A stretch of DNA of 64,000 nt from Geobacteraceae bacterium (GTDB lineage Bacteria > Desulfobacterota > Desulfuromonadia > Geobacterales > Geobacteraceae), in assembly GCA_024281055.1 (NCBI GenBank), contig JAMXLF010000006.1:57151-121150 (forward strand), written 5' to 3'. Made by a program: the position numbers and the translations under genes. Within the stretch, counting starts at the first letter, position 1; each line of letters opens with the position of its first letter. Of the stretch, positions 51,722-61,587 are shown in pieces. The notes under the pieces are model-generated. The model saw only the letters and a program-made list of their open reading frames with translations, was not told the origin of the DNA and made no database searches.

Positions 51722-53143
51722 TTGTTCTTCAAGTCAATCCGTTTCACGCTGACCCTCTGGTACTCGGCAACCCTGGCGGTCATCCTGGTTCTTTTCTGTA
51801 CCGGTATATATCTATCCTTCCGGCAACAGATTTTCCGGGAGGTCGACCGGGAACTGCTCGCCATCGCTGAAGCGCTTGCCAGCCCCACACTGGATCCGTT
51901 CAGGGATACTGCGCCGTCGGTTTTCGACAAAGTACTTGATGATTTTGTCGGGCCGAAAGGCGCCGGTAAATTCGTCCAGATCCTTGACAGCTCCGGAGCG
52001 GTAAAGGCCGGTTCCAAAAACCTCGATGAGGTTTCCAGCCCCATTTTCAAAACGGATATGTATGCAGCGGGCCGTGGCAAGGTCGTTTATTCGACGCGTG
52101 AGGGTTCCCCTGCTGGCTTGTTTCGCTCGATCTCGTTGCCGGTCTTCGCCGGCGGGAAGCTGAGAGAAGTAATCCAGGTTGGGACGTCTCTCCGGGACGA
52201 GATTGAGGATCTTGACAGAATAGTAGTGGTGTTCCTCGTAACTATCCCCCTCTTCCTTCTTCTCTTGGGAGCAGGGGGATGGTTTCTTGCAGGACGGGCA
52301 CTGAAGCCGGTTGAATTCATTACCACGAGCGCCCGTAAAATTACCGCGGAAAACCTTGGGTTACGCCTTGTGGTTGCAAATCCGCGGGATGAAATAGGAC
52401 GGCTGGCAGAGACCTTTAATGCTACGCTGGCGCGGCTGGAAGAGTCCTTTGTCAGGACCAGGCGCTTTTCTGTCAACATCTCCCACGAACTCCGTACCCC
52501 TCTCACCATTCTGCAGGGAAACACCGAAATAGGTCTGAAGTGTGCAAATGAACCTGACGAATTCCGCGACATCCTGCAGAGCAATCTGGATGAGATAAGC
52601 CGGATGTCAAACATTCTTGAACGTCTCCTGGAGTTGTCAAGGGCTGACGAGGGGAAACTCGCGTTGGTCATAGAGGAGTTGGAGCTCTCTGCCTTTATCA
52701 GGGAGCTGGTCCTGGAGATGCAGCCACTCGCCGCAGAGAAGAAGATAGTGCTTTCGTGTGCCGCTGCTGACAGACTCAATGTGCAGGGGGATAGGAAGCG
52801 ACTGTACCAACTTTTGGCAGCTCTGGTGGATAACGCCATAAGGTATACTCCGGCCGGGGGAGATGTCTTGGTAACTTTGGAGGGTGACGCTGGGCGGGCA
52901 AAGGTGTCGGTGCGGGATTCAGGTGTTGGCATTGCGATGGAAGATCTTCCCCATATATTTGACCGGTTTTACCGGGTGGACGAGGCAAGGAACCGTGCCC
53001 ATGGAGGGAGTGGACTCGGACTTTCCCTGGCGAAATCATTCGTCCTTGCCCACGGAGGGCAAATCGAGGTGGAGAGCGCTCCCGGGCAGGGGAGTATCTT
53101 CACGGTCTATCTCCCCCTTGCAGCAATGGACATTCCCGGCTGA
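51722..53143 (+). CDS. sensor histidine kinase paired with the OmpR-type regulator
   Basis: The 473-residue kinase has helices at about 10-30 and 175-198 around a periplasmic sensor domain, then HAMP, HisKA with His255 in NISHELRTPLT, and HATPase motifs VDNAIRYTP, DSGVGI and GSGLGLSL. It starts with TTG 51722. Its build is like CusS-type kinases. The cue is unknown, but envelope stress is suggested by the protease downstream. Confidence 0.94.
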   Translation: MFFKSIRFTLTLWYSATLAVILVLFCTGIYLSFRQQIFREVDRELLAIAEALASPTLDPFRDTAPSVFDKVLDDFVGPKGAGKFVQILDSSGAVKAGSKNLDEVSSPIFKTDMYAAGRGKVVYSTREGSPAGLFRSISLPVFAGGKLREVIQVGTSLRDEIEDLDRIVVVFLVTIPLFLLLLGAGGWFLAGRALKPVEFITTSARKITAENLGLRLVVANPRDEIGRLAETFNATLARLEESFVRTRRFSVNISHELRTPLTILQGNTEIGLKCANEPDEFRDILQSNLDEISRMSNILERLLELSRADEGKLALVIEELELSAFIRELVLEMQPLAAEKKIVLSCAAADRLNVQGDRKRLYQLLAALVDNAIRYTPAGGDVLVTLEGDAGRAKVSVRDSGVGIAMEDLPHIFDRFYRVDEARNRAHGGSGLGLSLAKSFVLAHGGQIEVESAPGQGSIFTVYLPLAAMDIPG

Positions 53144-53164
53144 AATCAATCGAAGGCATGTCGG

Positions 53165-53193
53165 TTGACATTCCCGTAACCCATAATTATATT
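53165..53193 (+). promoter_or_regulatory. probable htrA promoter
   Basis: TTGACA (53165-53170), 17 bases, TATATT (53188-53193), 30 bases before the start codon. Confidence 0.65.
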
Positions 53194-53222
53194 CCCAGAA
53201 AATGATCCATGGAGGTAGGAGC

Positions 53223-54623
53223 ATGTTCCAACATGTGAAGCGAGTGCTGCTGTTTTCTTTGGCGTTCTTAACTGCAGGCTTTCTGCCAGCAGGCAGTGCA
53301 TTTGCTAAAATGGTCATTCCGGATTTTGTCGAACTGGCCAAGAAATTGAAGCCGACAGTTGTGAATATCGGGGCTGCCAAAACCATCAAGCCTCAACGCC
53401 GGTTTTCCCACCCTTTTGGCGGCAACGAGTTCGGAAATGACCCGTTTCAGGAGTTTTTCGGACGCTTTTTCGATGAACCCCAGCATGCCTTCAAGCAACG
53501 CAGTCTCGGCTCAGGTTTTATCATCAGCGATGATGGGTACATTCTCACCAATGCCCACGTGGTAATTGGCGCCGATGAGATCAAGGTGAAGCTTGCCGAT
53601 GGGCGGGAGTTCAAGGGAACGGTGAAGGGCCTCGATGAGAAACTCGATATTGCCCTTGTCAAAATCGAGGCAAAGGACCATCTGCCGGTGGCAAAGCTCG
53701 GCGACAGCGATGCCATCCAAGTGGGTGAGTGGGTGATGGCCATCGGTAATCCGTTCGGCTTGGCCCAGACAGTTACTGCCGGGATCGTCAGCGCAACGGG
53801 CCGGGTCATCGGCAGCGGCCCCTACGATGATTTCATTCAGACCGATGCGTCCATCAATCCCGGTAATTCCGGGGGGCCCCTCTTCAACGCCAGTGGTGAG
53901 GTCGTTGGCATCAATACGGCTATCGTGGCTGGCGGACAGGGTATCGGATTTGCCATTCCCGTCAACATGGCTACTAGCATCGTTACCCAACTCAAGGAAA
54001 AGGGCAAGGTGACGCGTGGCTGGCTCGGTGTCGGCATTCAAGCCCTGTCTCCCGAATTGGCCCAATCCTTTGGCCTTGAGGGAGAAAAAGGGGCGTTGAT
54101 TACCGAGGTAAGAAAGGATAGCCCGGCTGACAAAGCTGGCCTCAAAACCGAAGACATCGTGCTGGAATATGACGGGAAGCAAGTGCACGATGCCAACGAA
54201 CTCTCCAGGCTTGTTGCGTCAACCGCGGTGGGGAAAAAGGTCGTTATAAAGGTGCTGAGGAGCGGAAAGTCCGAGGAGGTGCCCGTCACTATCGGCCGGC
54301 TCAGTGAGGACGCTGAAGGAGAGCGTGCGGCAGTTTCCGAAGACACGTTAGGGGTAAGCGTCAAGGAGCTGACAAAAGAACAGGCGAGAAGTATGGGATT
54401 CGCGGGCTCGGGCGGCGTCGTCGTTGTCGAAGTCAAGCCAGGTGGGGCGGCTGAAGATGCGGGAATTGTCCGAGGTGATATCATCAAGGAAGTGAACGCT
54501 GCCAAGATAGAGCATATGGGGGATTACGAGAAGGCCATAGCCGCCCGGAAGAAGGGTGGGGTAGTGAGGTTGTTGCTCCGCCGTGGCGGGAGTTCGTTGT
54601 TTGTAGCCCTGAAACTCGACTGA
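53223..54623 (+). CDS. degP: periplasmic serine protease HtrA/DegP
   Basis: The 466-residue precursor has a signal peptide (about 1-28, ending GSAFA). A trypsin-like domain has His in LTNAHVVIG, Asp in EKLDIALVKI and Ser in NPGNSGGPLF. Two PDZ domains follow (about 270-355 and 375-460). HtrA degrades or refolds damaged envelope proteins. GGAGG precedes ATG 53223. It follows the two-component pair on the same strand but has its own promoter. Confidence 0.96.
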   Translation: MFQHVKRVLLFSLAFLTAGFLPAGSAFAKMVIPDFVELAKKLKPTVVNIGAAKTIKPQRRFSHPFGGNEFGNDPFQEFFGRFFDEPQHAFKQRSLGSGFIISDDGYILTNAHVVIGADEIKVKLADGREFKGTVKGLDEKLDIALVKIEAKDHLPVAKLGDSDAIQVGEWVMAIGNPFGLAQTVTAGIVSATGRVIGSGPYDDFIQTDASINPGNSGGPLFNASGEVVGINTAIVAGGQGIGFAIPVNMATSIVTQLKEKGKVTRGWLGVGIQALSPELAQSFGLEGEKGALITEVRKDSPADKAGLKTEDIVLEYDGKQVHDANELSRLVASTAVGKKVVIKVLRSGKSEEVPVTIGRLSEDAEGERAAVSEDTLGVSVKELTKEQARSMGFAGSGGVVVVEVKPGGAAEDAGIVRGDIIKEVNAAKIEHMGDYEKAIAARKKGGVVRLLLRRGGSSLFVALKLD

Positions 54624-54645
54624 GGCTCAACGGAAGGTAGCCGAG

Positions 54646-54678
54646 AAAAGAGGCCGCGGCATCCGTGGCCTCTTTTTT
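54646..54678. terminator. terminator after degP, facing the PHP gene
   Basis: AAAGAGGCCGCGG-CATC-CGTGGCCTCTTT with one G-T pair, followed by TTTT. The genes on both sides converge on it. Confidence 0.88.
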
Positions 54679-54685
54679 TATCATT

Positions 54686-55399
54686 TTACGAAGTAAGGCC
54701 AAGGAAGGCCACGAGCCGTTCCATGGACGTGTTAACAACCTGGGACTCGCTAATTCCAGCCTGCTCGATGACGCAAAGGGCATCGTCAAACTCGCCCACT
54801 CCCTGGGCGATGTGGGCGTCGCTTCCGACGACGACAGGGGTACAATAGCGGGCAAGAAGAAAAGCCAGAGCCTCGCAGTTGGCTCTGCTCCCCTTGCGGC
54901 TGACGGAGAAAGAGGCGTTATTAATTTCCAAGGCGGTACCGGTCGCTTGGGCTGCCTGCGCAACTGCCTCGTAATGCAGAGGAAATGCCGGGTTGCCAGG
55001 ATGGGAGATGGCCTTAATGCGCGGATTTGCCATGGCGTTAAGGACTGCCTCCGTGTTCCGGTCGATTCCTTCGTTGTCGAAGCCGCATCCCTCATGGAGA
55101 CCGGCCATGATGAAATCGAGGCGTTCCAGGTAGTGTTCCGGCAGGTCGATTGTCCCGGCAGAGTCGAGGATATTTGCCTCGACGCCGCGGAGTATGCGGA
55201 CTCCGTGGAGAGAACTGGGAATGAATCGCATCGCGCCGAAATGGTACAGATGCGGTCCGCCGGGCAATACCGGACCGTGATCCGTGAGGGCTATGGCGGC
55301 AAGTCCCTTGCGTGCGGCCTCCTGCACCAGTTCGTTGACCGTGGAGTACGCATGGCCCGAGGCTACGGTATGGGTGTGGAGATCGGCAATTATTTTCAT
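54686..55399 (-). CDS. PHP-domain phosphoesterase (YcdX-like)
   Basis: The 237-residue metal-dependent phosphatase has the PHP motifs DLHTHTVASGHAYST, ALTDHGPVLPGGPHLYHF, GVEANIL, MAGLHEGC, SHPGNP and VVGSDAHIAQGV. These hold the metal-binding His and Asp. The substrate is unknown. It lies between degP and the atpE terminator. Confidence 0.9.
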   Translation of the reverse strand: MKIIADLHTHTVASGHAYSTVNELVQEAARKGLAAIALTDHGPVLPGGPHLYHFGAMRFIPSSLHGVRILRGVEANILDSAGTIDLPEHYLERLDFIMAGLHEGCGFDNEGIDRNTEAVLNAMANPRIKAISHPGNPAFPLHYEAVAQAAQATGTALEINNASFSVSRKGSRANCEALAFLLARYCTPVVVGSDAHIAQGVGEFDDALCVIEQAGISESQVVNTSMERLVAFLGLTS

Positions 55400-55506
55400 C
55401 TATGGCACTATTCCACACTGGTCCCTTAAAGTCAAGGGACCCTACTGCCCGTTGTTTGTGGATAGCACCGAAGGAAGATCGGTTGGTTCTTCATATGGCG
55501 GGACGA

Positions 55507-55540
55507 AAAAAGGGATGGGTCATTCGACCCATCCCTTTTG
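55507..55540 (-). terminator. terminator of the atpB-atpE unit
   Basis: AAAAGGGATGGGT-CATTCG-ACCCATCCCTTTT forms a 13-bp stem. On the minus strand it is followed by a T run, 20 bases after the atpE stop. Confidence 0.9.
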
Positions 55541-55561
55541 GACTGTTACCGCTAGCGGTGA

Positions 55562-55837
55562 TTACTTCGCCACAGTCTCGATCGCCTTCATGGCGACTTC
55601 CTTGTAAGGGTTGGCGAACAGGATGATGAGGCAGACAACCAAGGCGTAAATGGCGAGTGACTCGATCATGGCGAGGCCGATCATCATGGTGGTGAGGATT
55701 TTGCCGGAAGCGCCCGGGTTGCGGGAGACACCTTCAACCGCGCTTTTGACTGCCAGACCCTGACCGATACCGGTCCCGACCGTTCCGAGTGCCATACCGA
55801 TGCCGGCGGCAAGAACGCACATTGTGAAAAAGCTCAT
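55562..55837 (-). CDS. atpE: F-type ATP synthase subunit c
   Basis: The 91-residue hairpin proteolipid forms the rotor ring. The polar loop is SRNPGAS, and the ion-binding carboxylate is Glu59 in AMIESLAIY. Gln26, Glu59, Ser60 and Tyr64 correspond to Gln32, Glu65, Ser66 and Tyr70 of the sodium-driven Ilyobacter ring, while Leu61 replaces Thr67. The coupling ion, proton or sodium, is therefore open. AGGAGG precedes the start. It follows atpB. Confidence 0.95.
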   Translation of the reverse strand: MSFFTMCVLAAGIGMALGTVGTGIGQGLAVKSAVEGVSRNPGASGKILTTMMIGLAMIESLAIYALVVCLIILFANPYKEVAMKAIETVAK

Positions 55838-55927
55838 TTTTACTACCTCCTCTGGTGGTGTGTTTTTTCCTAAACAGTATAGGAATGATAAAATCTGCTA
55901 TGGTCTGAATCTATTCTACTTAAACGC

Positions 55928-56617
55928 TTAGTGTGCTTCCTCAAGTGACCCCTGAATATAGATCATTGCCAGCAACATAAAGACGAACGCTTGGATGAAA
56001 GATACGAGCACACCCATGAGCATCATCGGAAGCGGCACGAGGAACGGGGCCAAACCGAAAAAGATCATAAGCACAAGCTCGTGGCCGTTCATATTGCCGA
56101 AGAGACGGAGCGTGAGCGACAAGGGCCGGGAAAGATGGCCGATCACCTCTATGAAGAACATGATCGGTGCCAGCCAGATGATCGGACCCATGAAGTGCTT
56201 GAGATAATGAAAGCCGTGTTCCTTGACCCCTACGACGTGGGTGGAAATAAAGACGATCACGGCACAGGCTGCCGTGGTGTTGATATTCGCGGTTGGCGGA
56301 AAGAAACCGGGGACCAGACCGATGAGGTTGGAAACGAGGATAAATATGGCCAAGGTGGCGACAAGCGGGAAGAACGGTCGGCCTTTTTCCCCCATGGTTT
56401 CGAGGATCATGTTCTCGATGCCGCCCACGACCACTTCCATGAAGTTTTGCAACCCGCCGGGAACACTTTTCAGGCTTTTAGTTGCAAGAAGCGAGAGAAT
56501 CGCGAGCAGAATGATGATCAGCCAGGTATAGGCGATGGCATCCGCGGCAGCCTCTGACACGTGCAGCGGTTCGAGCAGCTGCCGGAAGAACTGGAGGAAA
56601 AGTAACGGGTGGACCAT
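55928..56617 (-). CDS. atpB: F-type ATP synthase subunit a
   Basis: The 229-residue stator channel protein has about five or six helices. Its essential arginine helix is [21 protein letters not shown], and the C-terminal helix contains [16 protein letters not shown]. It is encoded with atpE, 28 kb from the F1 genes. Confidence 0.95.
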   Translation of the reverse strand: MVHPLLFLQFFRQLLEPLHVSEAAADAIAYTWLIIILLAILSLLATKSLKSVPGGLQNFMEVVVGGIENMILETMGEKGRPFFPLVATLAIFILVSNLIGLVPGFFPPTANINTTAACAVIVFISTHVVGVKEHGFHYLKHFMGPIIWLAPIMFFIEVIGHLSRPLSLTLRLFGNMNGHELVLMIFFGLAPFLVPLPMMLMGVLVSFIQAFVFMLLAMIYIQGSLEEAH

Positions 56618-56622
56618 TGTAG

Positions 56623-57009
56623 CTATTCTCCTTTAGTGGTCAACATATAGATCGATAAGGCTATGATAACTATGACAGTGACCGATAGTCCGACAAGGAG
56701 GCCGACGATATCGATGCCGCCATGGGTGATTAGCCAATATATAACCAGAGCGAGTAACGCCAGGCGAAGTACGTATCTAATCTGGACAAACCGCCCGGGG
56801 TGACCCGGTTTTTGCGACAGTACCCGTTTCAGGATGGTGCGCAGCCAGTAGCAGTTGAGAATGGCAAGAATGCCGCCAGCTGCAATTCCAGCCGCAAAAC
56901 GCAATGAGCCGAAAAACAAACCTGCAACCGTAAGCAGTGCTAGAAGAAGCCAGCTGCCTACATTAAATGCGACAAAGATATTATTCTCGTTTATCCGCGC
57001 CGCGGTCAT
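56623..57009 (-). CDS. atpI: ATP synthase subunit I-like protein
   Basis: The 128-residue protein has four predicted helices (about 12-30, 35-55, 75-92 and 98-120), the build of the ATP synthase I family. These proteins help c-ring assembly or magnesium supply. It overlaps the upstream small gene by 29 bases and precedes atpB. Confidence 0.78.
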   Translation of the reverse strand: MTAARINENNIFVAFNVGSWLLLALLTVAGLFFGSLRFAAGIAAGGILAILNCYWLRTILKRVLSQKPGHPGRFVQIRYVLRLALLALVIYWLITHGGIDIVGLLVGLSVTVIVIIALSIYMLTTKGE

Positions 57010-57226
57010 TTTTGTGAATTTCTCTTCCGGCTATGACATAAATGTTGCGAAAACCGGCGGCAATGCCGAAAAAGAGAAAGATAAAGAAAAACCACGGGGC
57101 TGTACCGAACCACTTGTCGAGCTGTAGGCCGATAAAAACTCCGATAGCGATGGCCAACGCGACCGAGATCCCCATGCTTGAGACAAGCCCGAGGGTCTTT
57201 AAGAGGCTTTTTTTTTCTTCTTCCAT
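56981..57226 (-). CDS. atpZ: AtpZ/AtpI-type small membrane protein
   Basis: The 81-residue protein starts MEEEKKSLLKTLGLVSSMGI. It has two helices with GLQLDKWFGTAPWFFFIFLFFG, characteristic of the F0F1-ATPase accessory family AtpZ. The frame is open to 57295, but the added residues look unlike the family. It heads the unit atpZ-atpI-atpB-atpE. Confidence 0.78.
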   Translation of the reverse strand: MEEEKKSLLKTLGLVSSMGISVALAIAIGVFIGLQLDKWFGTAPWFFFIFLFFGIAAGFRNIYVIAGREIHKNDRGADKRE

Positions 57227-57309
57227 GGCAACCTGAATCGGATCGGCCAGCATCAGCGCCAGAAACCCATGCTTGATAGCATATTCTTTCTGCAACTGTC
57301 AACCCAAAT

Positions 57310-58593
57310 TTACAGAGCCTTGAATGCCTTCCCGGCAGCCGCGATGGTCTTGTCCAGGTCAGAATCAGCATGGGCAATTGAGACGAATGCGGTCTCGAAC
57401 TGGGACGGTGCCAGGTAAATACCTTCGTCAAGCATGCCTTTGAAGTAGGTGGCGAATGCCTTGGTATCGCAAGCCGCTGCCGTTGCCCAGTCGTGTACCT
57501 CGCCTTTGGTGAAGAAAGCGCAGAACATGCTTCCTACCCGGGTCGAATAGATAGGATAGCCGGCCTCCTTGGCGGCCCGCTCTATTCCGGCGGCGAGATA
57601 GGCGCTCTTCTCTTCGAGCTTCTGGTAGAAACCATCTGTCTGAAGGAGCTTCAGGGTTTCAATTCCGGCGGTCATGGCTAGCGGATTGCCAGAGAGGGTG
57701 CCTGCTTGGTAGACGCCGCCCGAAGGGGAGAGGAGGGACATGATGTCCTTTTTCCCCCCGAAGGCCCCCACGGGCAGACCGCCGCCGATGATCTTGCCCA
57801 GGGTGGTCATGTCAGGGGTTACACCGTAGAGCTCCTGGGCGCCGCCGAGAGCGACACGGAATCCGGTCATGACTTCGTCGAAGATGAGGATAATACCTTC
57901 TTCGTCACAGATCGATCGTAACCCTTCCAGGAAACCGTCTCGCGGCGGCACCGTCCCCATGTTGCCGGCAATCGGCTCGACGATGATGCAGGCAATATTA
58001 CCGTTGTTTTGCGCCACCAGTGTCCTGACCGATTCGAGGCTGTTAAAGTCTGCAGTCAGGGTATGCTTCGCAAAATCCGGCGGTACGCCAGGAGAGTCGG
58101 GTACTCCAAAGGTGGCGGCACCGGAGCCTGCCTTGACGAGGAGTGAATCGGCGTGTCCATGATAGCACCCGGCAAATTTGAGGATCTTATCCTTCCCGGT
58201 ATAGCCACGGGCCAGGCGGATAGCACTCATGGTTGCCTCGGTGCCGGAACTGACCATGCGTACCATCTCGATTGAAGGCACCGCTTTAACAACCATCTTT
58301 GCAAGGGTTATCTCCAGTTCGGTTGGCGCACCGAAGCTGCTGCCGGCATCGACAGCTTTCTTCACCTCCTCCACCACCTGTGGATGGCAATGTCCGAGAA
58401 TCATCGGCCCCCAGGAACCAACGAAATCGATGAACCTATTGCCATCCACGTCCCAGATATTTGGGCCAGCTGCCTTTGTTATGAACAGCGGGTCGGCTCC
58501 GACGGACTTGAAGGCACGGACTGGGCTGTTGACCCCTCCGGGAATGAACTGTTGAGCTTCCTTGAAAAGCTCGACGGAACGGTTGTTTTTCAT
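57310..58593 (-). CDS. hemL: glutamate-1-semialdehyde 2,1-aminomutase
   Basis: HemL forms 5-aminolevulinate, the first committed tetrapyrrole precursor. The 427-residue PLP enzyme has [30 protein letters not shown] and the PLP lysine in [20 protein letters not shown] 58593 lies eight bases after AGAGG. A GTG three codons upstream is less likely. Confidence 0.96.
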   Translation of the reverse strand: MKNNRSVELFKEAQQFIPGGVNSPVRAFKSVGADPLFITKAAGPNIWDVDGNRFIDFVGSWGPMILGHCHPQVVEEVKKAVDAGSSFGAPTELEITLAKMVVKAVPSIEMVRMVSSGTEATMSAIRLARGYTGKDKILKFAGCYHGHADSLLVKAGSGAATFGVPDSPGVPPDFAKHTLTADFNSLESVRTLVAQNNGNIACIIVEPIAGNMGTVPPRDGFLEGLRSICDEEGIILIFDEVMTGFRVALGGAQELYGVTPDMTTLGKIIGGGLPVGAFGGKKDIMSLLSPSGGVYQAGTLSGNPLAMTAGIETLKLLQTDGFYQKLEEKSAYLAAGIERAAKEAGYPIYSTRVGSMFCAFFTKGEVHDWATAAACDTKAFATYFKGMLDEGIYLAPSQFETAFVSIAHADSDLDKTIAAAGKAFKAL

Positions 58594-58750
58594 CGCATGC
58601 ACCTCTGCTGATTAGTGATTTTGGTCAGAAAAATTAAGGGGTTATTAGCATACAACAGCAAACCGTGTCAAGGGAATTAAACGGCAGAGCTACTACCGTC
58701 TAGATAATGAGATTTTCTGGGCTGGCAGGGGGAAACAGGAATTTTTTTCC

Positions 58751-58779
58751 TTGACAATGCGCCAGAAATGAAATAAGTT
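58751..58779 (+). promoter_or_regulatory. probable nuo promoter
   Basis: A consensus TTGACA (58751-58756) is followed at 17 bases by TAAGTT (58774-58779). The palindrome at 58794 would then cover the first transcribed bases. Confidence 0.5.
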
Positions 58780-58793
58780 TCGTCCAATTGTTC

Positions 58794-58808
58794 TGTATAC
58801 AGTATACG
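58794..58808. promoter_or_regulatory. TGTATACAGTATACG operator-like palindrome upstream of nuoA
   Basis: It matches the atp-operon palindrome (27093-27107) at 14 of 15 positions, and both sites are preceded by CAATTG a few bases upstream. It lies just downstream of the probable promoter, where a bound protein would block transcription. Confidence 0.7.
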
Positions 58809-58953
58809 AAATTACGTCGAAATAAATATACATAAAAAGGGCGTGCCTAGGGTACCCCGTTTCTTGTTGAACTCCAACCCTCAATCGATAACTGGCGTTA
58901 TTTATCATAGTGTCATAGTGAAAGGCCATTAACCTGTTCTGGAGGATGCTGAG

Positions 58954-59310
58954 ATGCTTGGTGCGTATCTGCCAATCTTGCTGCTTGTGGTGATTGCAAT
59001 TTGTTTTGGGCTTGGAGCGATGGTTTTTTCAGCTTTAGTGGGTCCGAAAAAACCGTCGGCGTTGAAGCTTGCCCCCTATGAGTGCGGATGCGAACCCGTC
59101 GGGTCAGCAAGGGAGCGTTTCTCTGTCAAGTTCTACCTAATCGCCATGATGTTTATTCTGTTCGATATTGAGGCGGTGTTCATGTATCCCTGGTCCATCC
59201 TCTTCAAGAAACTGGGGATGTTCGGCTTGGTGGAGATGGGGGTATTCATCGCGATTCTGCTAGTCGGATACATCTATGTTTGGAAAAAAGGAGCCTTGGA
59301 ATGGGAGTAG
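58954..59310 (+). CDS. nuoA: NADH-quinone oxidoreductase subunit A
   Basis: The 118-residue membrane subunit of complex I has three helices and the conserved loop [21 protein letters not shown] with [17 protein letters not shown] precedes ATG 58954. It overlaps nuoB by ten bases. Confidence 0.96.
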   Translation: MLGAYLPILLLVVIAICFGLGAMVFSALVGPKKPSALKLAPYECGCEPVGSARERFSVKFYLIAMMFILFDIEAVFMYPWSILFKKLGMFGLVEMGVFIAILLVGYIYVWKKGALEWE

Positions 59311-59816
59311 AAAATAATCCATTGGGTGAGAACATCATCACCACATCGTTGGATACGGTCGTCAACTGGAGCCGCAAGTCCTCGATATGGCCAATGACGT
59401 TCGGGTTGGCCTGTTGCGCTATTGAGATGATGGCTACCGGTGCTTCGAGTCACGACCTCGACCGATTCGGGATTATATTCCGCGCATCGCCCAGGCAGGC
59501 AGACTGCATAATCATCGCCGGTACGGTAACGAAAAAGATGCTGCCGGTCATCAAGACCGTTTACGAGCAGATGCCCGAACCGAAATGGGTTGTTGCCATG
59601 GGGGCTTGCGCCTGTTCCGGAGGCGTTTTCGACACGTATAGTGTAGTGCAGGGTATAGATGAAGCTCTCCCGGTGGATGTCTATATACCCGGGTGTCCTC
59701 CCCGGCCAGAAGCACTCCTCTACGGCCTCACCAAGCTCCGTGAGAAAATCATGAAGGAGAGGAACTCTTTCGGTAACGCAATCGGTCTTGGCGACAGGCT
59801 TGAGCCTGCTGCCTAG
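59301..59816 (+). CDS. nuoB: NADH-quinone oxidoreductase subunit B
   Basis: NuoB carries the last cluster, N2, before quinone. The 171-residue protein has the Cys ligands in [18 protein letters not shown] and [11 protein letters not shown] 59301 follows AAAAGGAG inside the end of nuoA. Confidence 0.97.
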   Translation: MGVENNPLGENIITTSLDTVVNWSRKSSIWPMTFGLACCAIEMMATGASSHDLDRFGIIFRASPRQADCIIIAGTVTKKMLPVIKTVYEQMPEPKWVVAMGACACSGGVFDTYSVVQGIDEALPVDVYIPGCPPRPEALLYGLTKLREKIMKERNSFGNAIGLGDRLEPAA

Positions 59817-59853
59817 TTTTGAACACAATACCAAAGGAAAAGGTATAACGGAT

Positions 59854-60339
59854 ATGGCAGAAAACAATCGTGCGGTTATCAAACTCAAAGAAAAATTCGC
59901 ATCGTCCGTCATCGATGTCAAGGAGTTTCGCGGCGAGGTGACGGTTACCGTCAAGAAAGAAGATGTGATAGAGATCTGCAAATTCTTGAAGGAGAATCTC
60001 CAGTACAATCTCTTGACTGACGTGACTGCGGTTGACTATTTCGGCAAGGACCCGCGATTCATGGTTGTCTACAACCTTTATTCCATACCCAACAAGGATC
60101 GTCTCAGACTGAAGGCGCCGGTTGCGGAGTCAGACGCGACCGTTGACTCTGTTGTACCGGTGTGGACGACGGCCAACTGGCTGGAGCGGGAAGTCTATGA
60201 CCTGTTCGGCATCACGTTCAGGAACCATCCCGACCTGCGCAGGATATTGATGACCGATGACTGGGTCGGTCACCCGCTCCGTAAGGATTACCCCTTGCAG
60301 GGGCCAGGCCGTGAACCATACAAGGGCCGGTTGTCATAA
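59854..60339 (+). CDS. nuoC: NADH-quinone oxidoreductase subunit C
   Basis: The 161-residue peripheral-arm subunit has LLTDVTAVDYFGKDPRFMVVYNL and the signature WLEREVYDLFGITFRNHPDLRRIL. It is separate from nuoD, unlike the fused enterobacterial form. AAGGAAAAGG upstream supports ATG 59854. Confidence 0.96.
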   Translation: MAENNRAVIKLKEKFASSVIDVKEFRGEVTVTVKKEDVIEICKFLKENLQYNLLTDVTAVDYFGKDPRFMVVYNLYSIPNKDRLRLKAPVAESDATVDSVVPVWTTANWLEREVYDLFGITFRNHPDLRRILMTDDWVGHPLRKDYPLQGPGREPYKGRLS

Positions 60340-60383
60340 CCTTTGACTTGATAAAGGCATATTCCCAAAAATAGAGGCGAGCA

Positions 60384-61559
60384 ATGGCTAACACAGAGAT
60401 AATGACATTGAATATGGGGCCGCAACACCCCAGTACCCACGGTGTTTTGAGGCTGGTAGTCGAACTGGATGGGGAGATCATTCAGAAAATCACCCCCCAT
60501 ATAGGATACCTGCATCGCGGGGTGGAGAAACTTTCGGAGCATCGCACGTATCACCAGACCCTTCCTTTGACTGATCGGCTCGACTATCTGGCCCCCATGC
60601 ACAACAACCTCGGCTATGTATTGGCGGTAGAGAAGCTGCTTGGTCTCGAGGTGCCGGAAAGGGCACAGGCCATCCGGGTGATTATGGCCGAGTTGACTCG
60701 TATCAAGTCGCATCTGGTCTGGCTGGCTTGCCATGCCCTCGATATTGGAGCCATGACGGTCTTCATCTACTGCTTCCGTGAGCGCGAAGAGATCATGAGT
60801 ATCTATGAGAAGCTTTCCGGCGCGCGCATGACCACCAACTTCTTCAGGATCGGCGGGCTGTCGAAGGATGTGTATGATGGATTTGAAGCAGACGTCAGGA
60901 AGATAGTCGATACCTTCCCTGGCTACTATGACACCTATGAGGGGCTGCTGACCAAGAACACCATCTGGCTGCAGAGGACCATTGGTAACGGCGTGATTTC
61001 CGCTGAAGACGCTATTGACTACGGCATAACCGGCCCGGCGCTGCGTGGTTCCGGTGTGGACTGGGACCTGAGAAGGGACAACCCGTACAGCGGGTATGAA
61101 AAATATAACTTCAAGGTTCCGGTTGGAAAAGGGAACTGTGATACCTTCGACCGGTACGAGGTACGGCTTGTCGAGATGCGCGAGGCTATCAAGATCATCA
61201 AGAAGGCCCTTGATTCGCTGAAGCCCGGCCCGGTTCTCGCCGATGCTCCGCAAGTCTGCTATCCGCCAAAAGAAGCGGTCTACAACAGCATCGAAGGTCT
61301 TATCCACCACTTCAAGATCGCGAGTGAAGGATTTCCCGCGCCGGAAGGAGAGGTTTACCAGGGCGTCGAAAATCCGAAGGGTGAGCTGGGGTACTACCTT
61401 GTCAGCGACGGCTCGACGAAACCGTACCGCATGAGGATTCGGCCGCCTTCATTTGTTAACCTTGGTGCTATTGAGAAAATGTGCAAAGGTTCGATGATTG
61501 CTGATCTCATCGCGGTCATAGGCACTCTTGATATCGTTCTCGGGGAAATTGACAGGTAA
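60384..61559 (+). CDS. nuoD: NADH-quinone oxidoreductase subunit D
   Basis: NuoD forms the quinone site with NuoB. The 391-residue protein has LNMGPQHPSTHGVLRLVVEL, PHIGYLHRGVEKL, LTDRLDYLAPMHNNLGY and a C-terminal PSFVNLGAIEKMCKGSMIAD. The length is typical. Confidence 0.97.
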   Translation: MANTEIMTLNMGPQHPSTHGVLRLVVELDGEIIQKITPHIGYLHRGVEKLSEHRTYHQTLPLTDRLDYLAPMHNNLGYVLAVEKLLGLEVPERAQAIRVIMAELTRIKSHLVWLACHALDIGAMTVFIYCFREREEIMSIYEKLSGARMTTNFFRIGGLSKDVYDGFEADVRKIVDTFPGYYDTYEGLLTKNTIWLQRTIGNGVISAEDAIDYGITGPALRGSGVDWDLRRDNPYSGYEKYNFKVPVGKGNCDTFDRYEVRLVEMREAIKIIKKALDSLKPGPVLADAPQVCYPPKEAVYNSIEGLIHHFKIASEGFPAPEGEVYQGVENPKGELGYYLVSDGSTKPYRMRIRPPSFVNLGAIEKMCKGSMIADLIAVIGTLDIVLGEIDR

Positions 61560-61587
61560 CGCCAATTAACCAAAGGAGATGGAGTAG

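Larger units (their letters stand above)
58594..58953. other. hemL/nuoA divergent regulatory region
   Basis: This 360-base gap holds the nuo promoter and the operator-like palindrome on the right and must hold the hemL promoter on the left. No gene is supported. The nuo leader would be about 165 nt long. Confidence 0.5.

Noticed and set aside
55424..55443. GTCCCTT-N6-AAGGGAC hairpin as a terminator
   Set aside because: It lacks a T run in either direction and lies upstream of the PHP gene, not after a gene end.
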